6,918 bases of DNA from Chlamydiia bacterium (GTDB lineage: Bacteria > Chlamydiota > Chlamydiia > Chlamydiales > JAAZZY01), in contig JAAZZY010000080.1 in the NCBI GenBank assembly GCA_014239035.1, forward strand, positions 1-6,918, read 5' to 3'. The translations under genes and the position numbers were made by a program. Positions 1 to 6,918 of the stretch are shown one piece after another. The number at the start of each line of letters is the position of its first letter. Position 1 is the stretch's first letter. Below the pieces are notes generated by a model that did no database searches, had not been told where the DNA came from, and saw only the letters and a program-made list of their open reading frames with translations.

Positions 1-10
1 AATATTCTAG

Positions 11-487
11 CTCAGTGTTCCAACCAAACAAGAAGAAAGCCTAGAAACTTTTAATGGTTAGGTATGAAAATCCCGAGGCTCACGATATTAAGAAACTCCC
101 AGTAAATCGGACAGTAGTTGGCCCCAAAAATTTGATCATTTCTATAATTATTTGCATTCTCCTTTGGGCATCCAGAAACTCAATTGCCTTCCTTACAAAA
201 ATCTAGACTACTATCAACTTAAAGCATTTAAAGAGCGCCTTGATAAGTTGATGCATTATATTCATAGCGATGGTGATTATTCTTTTCGAGATCTCTTAGC
301 GCGTATTTTTCCACTTTTTCCAGCATTCTATGGCCTGACTCGATTAGTTTTCCCAGAAAACACCGAATTTTGGGTGGGAGCAAAAAGTGCGGAATACCTT
401 TGTGAGAAAGCCATTAAATATGAGCTTATCACGGAAGAAAAGGCGGACGAATTTCTCTCAGAAGTCTATCACCACGCTGATAAATAG
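11..487 (+). pseudogene. Degraded or frameshifted unknown gene, 3' part
   Basis: The longest open stretch runs from about 92 to the TAG at 485-487. It reads as a plausible soluble protein rich in aromatic and charged residues, for example FRDLLARIFPLFPAFYGLTR and a helical C-terminus ending in HHADK. I do not recognise the family. The possible TTG start at 152 and the first in-frame ATG at 251 both lack a Shine-Dalgarno site. Upstream, coding-like peptide continues in a different frame at about 63-127 (YENPEAHDIKKLPVNRTVVG), then switches near the C4A5 run at 122-130 to the frame that continues as KFDHFYNYLHSPLGIQ. A further coding-like piece at 11-58 (PTKQEESLETFNG) lies in the first frame and ends at TAG 59-61. 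I infer a gene broken by at least two frameshifts, or sequencing errors. The 5' end is probably outside the window. The alternative is a short intact gene starting at 152 or 251. Confidence 0.45.
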
Positions 488-488
488 C

Positions 489-1235
489 TCAAAAAAAGCG
501 CACCTGCTGTGATGATACATAGCCTTTTTTGCCACTCTGAACTTTTACTCTCAGCCACTGTTGATCTTTAGAAATCTCTAAGACTTTAAACTTCTCACCA
601 GCTTTTATAAGCCCTTGACCTACTTCTTTGTATTGCATTCCAGCGTCACACCGCAATAGGGAAGGCTGAATAAAAATCCCCTCTTTTGAACTTTGCTCGC
701 CCATAAAAAGGCTTCCGCCAAGCAAAGCACATATAATAAAAGCTGCTAAGGAAGAGTATTTTAAAGTATTTTTCTTTCTCCAGAGAAAATAAGAGCCTGT
801 AGCAAAGCTCAGTAATGAAAAAAAGATCAAGGCCAGAGATTTTTCAGAGGGAGTTAGGATATGGTGGAAAAAAAAGATCTGTTTTTTGACTCTCTCCCAG
901 CTTGAGATGCAAAGCCCCGCAGAACTTTGTGCCATCATGAAATTTTCTTTTATCTTATCATCACGTGGGAGCAATGATTCAGCTTTATGGTAATACCAAA
1001 TGGCCATACCCATTTGATTGAGCTGATAATAACAATTTGCGATATTAAAATAGAGCTTACCATCAATAAGTGGATCTTCTGTGTAGAGCTGCAAGGCCTC
1101 ATTGAAGTAATCCTCTCTCTCTTCGATTGTTGAGGCTGCTTCACCTTTCTGGTAACTCTCATATGCCCTCTCATAGTTATTAGCAAACAGAGGTAGTGAG
1201 CACATGCACACTATAGCTATAATGAGTCGTTTCAA
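489..1235 (-). CDS. batE: BatE-like TPR / SH3 membrane protein
   Basis: This is the last gene of the Bat operon, 248 residues. It starts at a TTG (1233-1235) that overlaps the batD stop as TTGA. An AGGAG seven bases upstream supports this start, and the resulting N-terminus is a good signal peptide (KR, then a hydrophobic run, probable cleavage after LFA at residue 18). Residues about 22-93 form helical TPR-type repeats, clearest at 60-93 (LYFNIANCYYQLNQMGMAIW). Two membrane helices follow at about 133-152 and 158-177. The C-terminal 60 residues (188-248) look like a bacterial SH3 domain, with spaced glycines, GEKFKVLEI, QWLRVKV and a closing GYVSSQQV. TPR, two membrane helices and SH3 is the known BatE architecture. 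The SH3 domain is probably extracytoplasmic if the signal peptide is cleaved and both helices cross the membrane. It probably helps scaffold the VWA proteins, but its partner is unknown. The stop is one base from the convergent plus-strand reading frame. Confidence 0.85.
   Translation of the reverse strand: MKRLIIAIVCMCSLPLFANNYERAYESYQKGEAASTIEEREDYFNEALQLYTEDPLIDGKLYFNIANCYYQLNQMGMAIWYYHKAESLLPRDDKIKENFMMAQSSAGLCISSWERVKKQIFFFHHILTPSEKSLALIFFSLLSFATGSYFLWRKKNTLKYSSLAAFIICALLGGSLFMGEQSSKEGIFIQPSLLRCDAGMQYKEVGQGLIKAGEKFKVLEISKDQQWLRVKVQSGKKGYVSSQQVRFF
506..530 (+). terminator. Possible intrinsic terminator for the plus-strand gene
   Basis: GCTGTG (506-511) can pair with CATAGC (518-523) around a six-base loop, giving six pairs with one G-U. 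A C and then six T residues follow at 525-530. It lies 18 bases after the plus-strand stop at 487 and sits inside the last codons of batE, where the T run is the complement of two lysine codons. The stem is short, so it could be coincidental. On the minus strand the same hairpin has a C-A mismatch, so it fits the plus strand better. Confidence 0.35.
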
Positions 1236-2968
1236 AGGCCATCTCCTATTTTTTTATATATCTCTTTAGCTTTTTTATAACTCTCTTCTAAAGAAAAGGT
1301 ATTTTGCCCTGAAAAGAGTTGCATCTGCAGATCTTGGATATACTCTCGAACTTCTCCCGTGACACCTATAAGGCCTAATTGATCAACTGAAGAATATTCT
1401 TTTATAAATTTTTGTTCTTTGAGTCTTAAGAGAAGAGATTTCTCTAAAAGCAATTGATAATTTTGAAGGTGCACTTGATTTTTTAAAGCCTCTTTTAAAT
1501 AAAAGGCGCTGTCATATCCTTTTGACTTTGATGAGAAGAAATATTTCCATACCATTTGAATCAAAGCAAGCGTAAGTAGGGCTGCTAAAATTTCAAGTAC
1601 GTGGTAGTTAACTTTTGGTTTGTTTAATGCCTGCTCATCGAGTGGATATACCCCTTTTATTTCTATGAGAGCAGGGCTCTCTTCTTCTTTCCAATTGGGT
1701 GCCTCTAATGCATTTTCTATAACATCTTCAATCTCTTCTACTTTAGCTATATGATTGTATGTAATGCTTTCAAAGGGTTGTTTCATCGGAAGCAACGTAA
1801 TAGGAAGCGGCTGACTCATTAAAGTAGAATAACTTCTTTCTTGAGGATTAAAGAAGGAGAATTCTATTTCTGGGATCTCTGTAATATTTTCTTTCATGGG
1901 CCTCAGCTCACAAATAAAGGTTTTCACTCCTTCCTCTTTTTGTGCAGATAAGGGCAAATCGTTGAATCGAAATTGATCTTTAAATCCAACCTGCTCTGAT
2001 ATGTTGGGCAGATAAATGGTATTCAGCCCTTCTTTGCCACAAAAGGTCATTTTCAATCGAAGCTTGTCGCCTAAACATACTTGTGTTGAGGAATCTAGAT
2101 TCACATCCATTGTAAACTTTCCAACAGCACCATTAAAAGTTGGCGGTTTTTCAAGTTGAGGAAATTCTTGGATCGATAGTTTAAGAGCATCTGATTGAGC
2201 GCGCTCTATTCCTTTTTTGTAACGACGCCTACCAAAAAAATCCTCTGTAAAGACCCGTGCTTCTAAAAAAGAGGGTTCTATTTGATGACTTCCCACAGCT
2301 TTAGCCTGGTATGTTTGTGCATACTCTTCAACGCGTTTAGCTCCCTGATAGAAAACTCGTTTCCTTTGTTTTCCTCTTTTTTGACAATCTTTGAGGTCAA
2401 GTAGTGGAAGGTTCTCAAAAAAAACCTCCATTGGCTCTGTTGTAACAACGCGGTAGGTGACTACAAAGTTTTGACCTGGGTATAGCGGCTCTGGGGCATC
2501 TACAAATGCTGTTAAACTAAAGTTATTGGATATTTGAGGGCTGCTGACAAAGTATGAAACAGGCTCAGAGCTATAGAGCTTATCACCGACTTTGACTGAA
2601 ACAGATGGCAAAGTGTGGTGACCTTGCGCTGTTTCATTAACTTCAAAAATATAGTACGAAATAGCCTGATGCACTTCACTGCGCTGCCCATTTATAACTG
2701 ATATCGAAGATTGCTTTCCCTGGCTAAGAAGCTGGGCATGAAAGGGCGTCTCATCAATTTGGAAACTAGACTCATCAACTTGTATGCCTTCTGGGTGATT
2801 AATAATTAATTTTGCGAAAAAAGTCTGGTTTTCTGTAGCTAGTTCATCGTGCACTTCAACTTTAATAGTAGTCTCATCGCTATCTAGAGTATTCTGTGAA
2901 AAGGAGTTAAAAGCCATAAGTGGCAGAGCCATGCTTAAAGTCAGTATTAGGCGTTTAAACACTACCAT
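1232..2968 (-). CDS. batD: BatD, oxygen-tolerance family envelope protein
   Basis: 578 residues, typical for BatD. The ATG at 2968-2966 follows AGAGGGG by eight bases. An N-terminal signal peptide (about 1-24, ending near NSFSQ) is followed by a large external beta-rich region of about 430 residues. Two stretches are characteristic of the family: YPGQNFVVTYRVVTTEPM (about 163-180) and the segment around 278-322, where FNGAVGKFTMDV leads into a GDKLRLKMTF strand and a later YLPNI. Residues 240-252 form a basic patch (FFGRRRYKKG). One membrane helix at about 455-476 anchors the protein, leaving a cytoplasmic helical tail of about 100 residues rich in leucine and lysine. The mature external part has four cysteines (195, 299, 310, 353). 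The family is placed with BatA/BatB in an inner-membrane complex, but no enzymatic activity is established. It overlaps batC by seven bases and batE by four. Confidence 0.93.
   Translation of the reverse strand: MVVFKRLILTLSMALPLMAFNSFSQNTLDSDETTIKVEVHDELATENQTFFAKLIINHPEGIQVDESSFQIDETPFHAQLLSQGKQSSISVINGQRSEVHQAISYYIFEVNETAQGHHTLPSVSVKVGDKLYSSEPVSYFVSSPQISNNFSLTAFVDAPEPLYPGQNFVVTYRVVTTEPMEVFFENLPLLDLKDCQKRGKQRKRVFYQGAKRVEEYAQTYQAKAVGSHQIEPSFLEARVFTEDFFGRRRYKKGIERAQSDALKLSIQEFPQLEKPPTFNGAVGKFTMDVNLDSSTQVCLGDKLRLKMTFCGKEGLNTIYLPNISEQVGFKDQFRFNDLPLSAQKEEGVKTFICELRPMKENITEIPEIEFSFFNPQERSYSTLMSQPLPITLLPMKQPFESITYNHIAKVEEIEDVIENALEAPNWKEEESPALIEIKGVYPLDEQALNKPKVNYHVLEILAALLTLALIQMVWKYFFSSKSKGYDSAFYLKEALKNQVHLQNYQLLLEKSLLLRLKEQKFIKEYSSVDQLGLIGVTGEVREYIQDLQMQLFSGQNTFSLEESYKKAKEIYKKIGDGL
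1243..1247 (-). promoter_or_regulatory. Ribosome binding site that sets the batE TTG start
   Basis: The minus strand reads AGGAG here, followed by seven bases and then TTG at 1235-1233. An ATG at 1242-1240 directly abuts the AGGAG, which is too close, and it is in a different frame from batE. The site lies within the last codons of batD, consistent with coupled translation. Confidence 0.75.
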
Positions 2969-5364
2969 GGTCGTAGCCCCTCTTTAGGTTTTGTAGGATC
3001 TTTTTCAGCAATTTTATCATCCTGCTGCATTTCATTTAGCTTTTCTAATATTCCCATTATAGCGCGCCTTGCTTGATCAGAAGAGTTTTTTTCATTCTCT
3101 TGCGATGCATCTGCAATCTCTGAAACATTTTTCAAATCACCTTCTGCTTCATTGTTCTCCTCACCAGTAGAAGATTGGGTAGAGTTGCCATTTGAACTTT
3201 CATCTGAAGAGTTTTGATAAGATAAAAAAGCTTCTTGCCAGCATTCAAGGACTTTATTTTGCATCATTGAAATTTTACTCCAATCAATACTTTGAGTTAG
3301 AAGCTTTTTCTGCGCCAAGTGAGCCCATTTAAGCCCTTCTCTAAAAGAAGAAATAGTTTTATCATTTTTAGGCTGCTCTTTTTCTTTGGAGTAGACAGAT
3401 TCAAACAATCCTACAGCGTTGATAGGATGATTTTCTAAATCTATTGTCATCGTTAAGAACGCATTCTCAAAAGCTGAATCTACAATGCTAAGCTTTGGGT
3501 ATTCAGAAGAAAAACTTAGGGCAAGCTTTTGCTCTTCTATTCCATTCTCTAAAATCTGCAAGGAACTGAGCTCTTTTTCTTCAAGTGTATGGTCCAACCT
3601 TTTCATCCACATCTGAGTATTCTCTAAAAGCATTCTTTGAGAAATCGCCTCCTCTGCCCTTTTTTGCAGGCTCATCGATTCTATGGCCCCATTAAATCCT
3701 GGCTCTATTGCTTTGCGAATCGCAAAATCATCTATAGATAGATCCGCAGAAGTTCTAGACTCATTAGCATGATGAAGTTGATCAGCTAGCTCTTGAATGC
3801 GAAGCGTATTTAGATGGGGTGAGTGCAAAATATTTTCAAGATTTAATGATAGAGTACGCACTTCTTTGAGCATAAACTGACCGAAGTTGAAGTGAAGAAA
3901 AAAATCTTCCAGATGCAAGCTGCACATAGCATAGTCGCTAGCCTCATATGCCTTAAAGGCTGTCCCAATAGATTGAAAGCTTCGCTCTATTTTTCTTTTA
4001 TTATCTTCTCCACTAGCTACATCTTTTTGCGTCTCAAAAAAATCATAAGCTGCATGCAATTGATATAAGGATGCCTTTGGCTGCTTCTCTAATTGTTTTA
4101 AAGAGGAGTAGATAGGATACAAAATATCAATTGGCTCACCAGACATCTGCTCATAGAGGTAATAGTCACTATGAACTGAAAAAGAAGTGTAGGGCCTTTT
4201 AATATTTCTTTTTAACTTTTCAGCAAGCAGCGCAATATGCGCTTTTTCAACTTTTAGATCACTTTGCAAAAGAGCTTCTTTAAACTGCTCCATTAATGCC
4301 GCGGATGTTGCATTTGCACATTTTAGTTCTCTATGTAATGAGCCAATAAAAGGAGCTGTAATATCTACCTCTTGCTGGCGATTGACAATATCAATGCGTT
4401 TTTGAAGACAATATTTAATGGGGTCTTGCCCTCTTAAATGAAGATCTATTAAATCTAGTGAAAGCTTGGATCTAGCACCTTTTAGGCGTCCTAACCAGAG
4501 CTGATTTTCCCTCATACAATCTAAAGATGCTAAATAGTCATTGTAGCTGTCTAAAAACTGTTTCTTAACACTTTTTTTCTCTAGGACCCTTTTTGAGTCA
4601 GCTGCACGATCAGATTGCAATTGAGTGATCTGATCATCAATCAAAGCCTCTAGTCTTTTCCAGACAGCTCTTTCTTTTTGCTCTTTGACATATTGCTGAT
4701 TTAAAAAGTATCGAGTAAGTGATTCCCCTAACTTTTTACCTCCGATCCTCTCATAATGGGCAATTTGTTTTCCCATCTGCTCTTGAAGCTTTGCTATGGC
4801 TGTTTCAAAGGTGAGTTTCTCTAAGGTGGTTTCTTGAATTTTATCGTATAGCTTTGATTTTAATCCTTTAATAGCGAGTTCCATATAAGCTTCTTGCTGT
4901 GATAGAGTATGCCCTTCTTTTGAGGAGAGCACGTGCTGATATATTTGATGGGCGAGTTCCAAAGATTTTTTTGCATCTTCAAGGCACTCTATGGTGAGGG
5001 GCTCAGCATCATCTTTTAAGGTGTGATTGACTTGGTCTAATTGAGTGACCATGAAATTAAAGGCGCACCGGTCAAAGAGATGCTGTGGCAAACGCTCTTT
5101 ATTTTCATATACCTCATTAAAAAGAGCTGCAGCTTTTTCGCATTGCTGATTTTTTAAGTAACTAGTCGCAAGATTATATGAAATAATATCTTTTTTGATT
5201 CCAGCTGGAGCTTTTTTGTGAGCTTCTTGGAAAGATTTAATTGCCTTCTCCATTTCACCAGCTTTGTAATAGGTGGCTCCCTTATCAAAAAGAGTGTTTA
5301 GCTCATCACCATAAGCTAAAAAAGAGCATAAACAAAGGGTGACTAGCAGGGTTTTTCTCATCAT
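2962..5364 (-). CDS. batC: Enlarged BatC-like exported TPR/helical protein
   Basis: 800 residues, several times longer than the BatC proteins I know (roughly 200-300). It has two adjacent ATG codons (5364 and 5361). AAGGTGG lies four bases before the first and seven before the second. A signal peptide covers residues 1-19 (probable cleavage AYG/DE). Two TPRs follow at about 22-55 (FDKGATYYKAGEMEKAIKSF) and 60-93 (ISYNLATSYLKNQQCEKAAA). Residues about 95-710 are almost entirely charged amphipathic helix, which I cannot assign to a family and which may hide diverged TPRs. Residues 718-764 are a disordered stretch rich in Ser, Asn, Glu and Gln. The end (765-800) has a short helix (RRAIMGILEKLNEMQQDD), a Lys/Pro-rich linker and a final Trp. 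From memory this resembles the C-terminus of ordinary BatC. The position between batB and batD, the export signal and the N-terminal TPRs support BatC. The middle region's role is unknown, and I infer a periplasmic scaffold. Confidence 0.75.
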   Translation of the reverse strand: MMRKTLLVTLCLCSFLAYGDELNTLFDKGATYYKAGEMEKAIKSFQEAHKKAPAGIKKDIISYNLATSYLKNQQCEKAAALFNEVYENKERLPQHLFDRCAFNFMVTQLDQVNHTLKDDAEPLTIECLEDAKKSLELAHQIYQHVLSSKEGHTLSQQEAYMELAIKGLKSKLYDKIQETTLEKLTFETAIAKLQEQMGKQIAHYERIGGKKLGESLTRYFLNQQYVKEQKERAVWKRLEALIDDQITQLQSDRAADSKRVLEKKSVKKQFLDSYNDYLASLDCMRENQLWLGRLKGARSKLSLDLIDLHLRGQDPIKYCLQKRIDIVNRQQEVDITAPFIGSLHRELKCANATSAALMEQFKEALLQSDLKVEKAHIALLAEKLKRNIKRPYTSFSVHSDYYLYEQMSGEPIDILYPIYSSLKQLEKQPKASLYQLHAAYDFFETQKDVASGEDNKRKIERSFQSIGTAFKAYEASDYAMCSLHLEDFFLHFNFGQFMLKEVRTLSLNLENILHSPHLNTLRIQELADQLHHANESRTSADLSIDDFAIRKAIEPGFNGAIESMSLQKRAEEAISQRMLLENTQMWMKRLDHTLEEKELSSLQILENGIEEQKLALSFSSEYPKLSIVDSAFENAFLTMTIDLENHPINAVGLFESVYSKEKEQPKNDKTISSFREGLKWAHLAQKKLLTQSIDWSKISMMQNKVLECWQEAFLSYQNSSDESSNGNSTQSSTGEENNEAEGDLKNVSEIADASQENEKNSSDQARRAIMGILEKLNEMQQDDKIAEKDPTKPKEGLRPW
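2977..2983 (-). promoter_or_regulatory. batD ribosome binding site
   Basis: The minus strand reads AGAGGGG, eight bases before the batD ATG (2968-2966), inside the last codons of batC. A strong site within the upstream gene suits translational coupling and fixes this start over later ones. Confidence 0.7.
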
Positions 5365-6515
5365 GAGTCCACCTTAGATCGCACTGGCCAAATAGGCAAG
5401 ATCAACTCCACAGCCAAGAGTAGCAATGCTAAGCCTAATGGAACTTGGAAAAGCCTTTTTTTGAGAATGGACATAGGATCTGTTTCTATAATAGATCTCT
5501 GCAGTTTCTTCTGAGGGGTCTTCTCTTCTTCTATGTAATTATTTTCTGACTTTAATATATTTACGACTGACTCTGCTAGCGTTAATGCAGAGTAATCATT
5601 GGCAAAAAAGTATTGCCCTCTTCCTTGCTGACCGAGCTGAGATAAAAGCTCAGTATCAATTGTTGAGAGCACAGGTTTACCTTCAAATTCTACTTCTGGG
5701 ACAACACTGCCTTCTCTGCTTCCTAGCCCTATTGTAAAAATGCGTACATTCTGATCTTTATACTGCTTAACTTTCTCGAGCATAATTTGAAGCTGCTTTT
5801 GACGCTCAGGTTTTGCTAAAGAGTCTAAGTAGGTATCCCCTCCATCGGTGAGCAAGACCAAGACCTTTTGCTTTTTTGAAGGCGTTAAAAAATGTTTTCT
5901 TGATATTTGATCAAGAGCTTCAAATAGGTCTGTACCCGCAATATCCCCATAATTGATATGAATGTCTTTTAACATGAGTCGAGTAAAGAAATAATCTAAA
6001 GTAGAGGGTACAACAGGCGTAAGCGCCGATGTAAAGGTGTATAGAACAACATTTTGTCCATCTAGCCCACTAATCATCTCATCGACAATTTCTTTGGCGT
6101 AGTCTAGGCGTGAATGGAGTTGACGCGTGTCATTAACTTGCATAGAAGCCGAAGCATCAAGTAAGAAAATTACATCGCAGGCTCTTCTTTTGACCAAGAG
6201 CTTCTCTTGCTCTATGTTATCGACGATCTTTTCATCTAAAATCTCTCTTTGGTGGTCTGCAACATAATTTTTAGGTCCATGTTTTTCTGGTTGCATTAAG
6301 GCAATTGTTCCAAAAAACCAGACTCCCACTAACATAACATAGCGAAGTAGAGTACGTTTTTCCAAGAAAAGCAAACTCGATAAAGACTCTGAATCTGCAA
6401 AGCTCTTTAATGACTTTCTGCGCTTATTTAAGGAGTATCCTAGTAAAATGATGATTCCAATGCTCATGATTAGAAAGTAAAAAGCACCTGGATTTGCAAA
6501 ATAAATATCTTTCAT
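5361..6515 (-). CDS. batB: BatB, membrane VWA-domain protein
   Basis: 384 residues, near the usual BatA/BatB size. Membrane helices lie at about 11-27, 57-74 and 357-376. Between the first two is the family's N-terminal pattern of a basic patch and FADSESLSSLL. The VWA domain spans about 113-320. Its MIDAS metal site is complete: DASAS (D120, S122, S124), T195 in AGTDLFEA and D224 in LLTDGGD, so metal-dependent ligand binding is plausible. A charged segment at about 76-113, between helix 2 and the VWA domain, appears longer than usual. The VWA domain should face the periplasm. The protein is expected to pair with BatA, whose gene ends three bases upstream. The ATG at 6515-6513 has only a weak CGGGTG site nine bases before it, so it probably depends on ribosomes finishing batA. 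Its stop overlaps the next start as ATGA. BatB rather than BatA is assigned from gene order. Confidence 0.93.
   Translation of the reverse strand: MKDIYFANPGAFYFLIMSIGIIILLGYSLNKRRKSLKSFADSESLSSLLFLEKRTLLRYVMLVGVWFFGTIALMQPEKHGPKNYVADHQREILDEKIVDNIEQEKLLVKRRACDVIFLLDASASMQVNDTRQLHSRLDYAKEIVDEMISGLDGQNVVLYTFTSALTPVVPSTLDYFFTRLMLKDIHINYGDIAGTDLFEALDQISRKHFLTPSKKQKVLVLLTDGGDTYLDSLAKPERQKQLQIMLEKVKQYKDQNVRIFTIGLGSREGSVVPEVEFEGKPVLSTIDTELLSQLGQQGRGQYFFANDYSALTLAESVVNILKSENNYIEEEKTPQKKLQRSIIETDPMSILKKRLFQVPLGLALLLLAVELILPIWPVRSKVDS
5369..5375 (-). promoter_or_regulatory. batC ribosome binding site
   Basis: The minus strand reads AAGGTGG. It is four bases from the first ATG (5364-5362) and seven from the second (5361-5359). 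The spacing favours the second codon slightly, so the true start may be one residue later. It lies within the last codons of batB. Confidence 0.65.
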
Positions 6516-6518
6516 CTT

Positions 6519-6918
6519 CTATGGCACCCGCTTTAACAGTGTCGTTTCTAATAAGATTGCAACTAAGAGTGCAACCATGCCAGCTATGATAAGATGAGTA
6601 TATAAAAAGAGCTGGGTATGCTGATTGCTGACGATTGCCTGGGTGTTTTCTTCAACAGAGACCTGATGCTTGTTCGTGCCATAGTGTTTAGCACGCTCTA
6701 ATTTATCAATGACTCTATAGATGCGATGTAGTGATTGGGCATCTCCTGCTAGAAAAAATTGCCCTCCTGTTAACTCTGCAGAGCGCTTTTGAGCATCACG
6801 CTCAGCTCGGAGCTCTGGAAAATCTATGGCAGGTTGAATATTGACGATGTAGAGCCGAATACCTTTTTCTTTTGCAAATCCAGCGGCCTCTTCAATTCCG
6901 ATTCTGCGAACAGGGTGC
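6519..6918 (-). CDS. batA: BatA, membrane VWA-domain protein (3' end only)
   Basis: The reading frame enters from the right edge and ends at TAG 6521-6519, giving the last 132 residues of the protein. The start, the N-terminal membrane helices and the MIDAS residues lie outside the window. What is visible is the end of a VWA fold. Residues 9-28 of the fragment form a helix then a strand (AKEKGIRLYIVNI), and residues 46-73 carry the family pattern SAELTGGQFFLAGDAQSLHR followed by IYRVIDKLE. A single C-terminal membrane helix lies at about 104-124 and a short basic end (LLKRVP) follows. This pattern closely fits BatA, which in this operon type directly precedes batB. BatA is expected to form the membrane VWA pair with BatB. 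Only three bases separate its stop from the batB ATG, so the two are probably translated together. Confidence 0.88.
   Translation of the reverse strand, partial: HPVRRIGIEEAAGFAKEKGIRLYIVNIQPAIDFPELRAERDAQKRSAELTGGQFFLAGDAQSLHRIYRVIDKLERAKHYGTNKHQVSVEENTQAIVSNQHTQLFLYTHLIIAGMVALLVAILLETTLLKRVP

Noticed and set aside
54..206. Plus-strand 50-codon frame from ATG 54 as a small membrane protein
   Set aside because: Its first part looks like coding sequence, but after about 127 it becomes a shadow of the longer frame, which explains the same bases better. The hydrophobic end is probably an artefact.
493..515. T-run on the minus strand at the end of batE as an operon terminator
   Set aside because: The bases before the T run form at most a three-pair stem on the minus strand. 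The run encodes the terminal Phe-Phe.
950..1186. Minus-strand 78-residue open frame starting MLITMRGHMRV
   Set aside because: It lies wholly inside batE in another frame, has no protein-like domain pattern, and batE has a signal peptide, TPR and SH3 in the competing frame.
1240..1242. ATG just upstream of the batE TTG as an alternative start
   Set aside because: It directly abuts the AGGAG, is out of frame with batE, and would not yield the signal peptide.
5320..5364. Lipoprotein signal in BatC (Cys11/Cys13) or BatE (Cys10/Cys12)
   Set aside because: The residues before the cysteines do not fit the lipobox, which needs a small residue at -1. An ordinary signal peptide cleavage fits better.
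1..6918. CRISPR arrays, insertion sequences, tRNA or rRNA genes, tandem repeats
   Set aside because: I saw no regularly spaced repeats, transposase-like frames, terminal inverted repeats or RNA gene signatures on either strand.

Overview
The window is almost entirely one tightly packed minus-strand operon encoding the Bat ("Bacteroides aerotolerance") membrane complex. Transcription runs right to left: batA (only its 3' end is present, 6519-6918), batB (5361-6515), an unusually large batC-like TPR gene (2962-5364), batD (1232-2968) and a batE-like TPR/SH3 gene (489-1235). Junctions are a 3-base gap (batA/batB), a 4-base ATGA overlap (batB/batC), a 7-base overlap (batC/batD) and a 4-base TTGA overlap (batD/batE), so translation is probably coupled throughout. 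The operon promoter, and any MoxR ATPase and DUF58 genes that often precede batA, would lie beyond the right edge.

The proteins fit one envelope assembly. BatA and BatB are inner-membrane proteins with von Willebrand A (VWA) domains, and BatB keeps all five metal-site (MIDAS) residues. BatC is an exported TPR/helical protein. BatD is a signal-peptide-bearing, membrane-anchored protein with a large external region. BatE has an export signal, a TPR, two membrane helices and a terminal SH3-like domain. Family literature links Bat proteins to aerotolerance or envelope stress, but the biochemical role is unsettled.

The left 487 bases are different. A plus-strand reading frame (131-487) ends one base from the batE stop and looks like the 3' part of an unrecognised gene. 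Its apparent upstream coding sequence is spread over two frames with stops, and no ribosome binding site supports a start, so it looks like a decaying or frameshifted gene. A possible plus-strand terminator lies just beyond it, inside the 3' end of batE.

Organism: an AT-rich Gram-negative (by eye roughly 60% A+T) using ATG and TTG starts with recognisable Shine-Dalgarno sites. The batA-B-C-D-E order is best known from Bacteroidetes and also occurs elsewhere. The protein style made me think of an environmental Chlamydiae-like lineage, but nothing in the window proves this. The least ordinary item is the 800-residue BatC, several times the usual size, with a roughly 600-residue helical middle that I do not recognise. 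I saw no tRNA, rRNA, CRISPR, insertion sequence or obvious mobile element.
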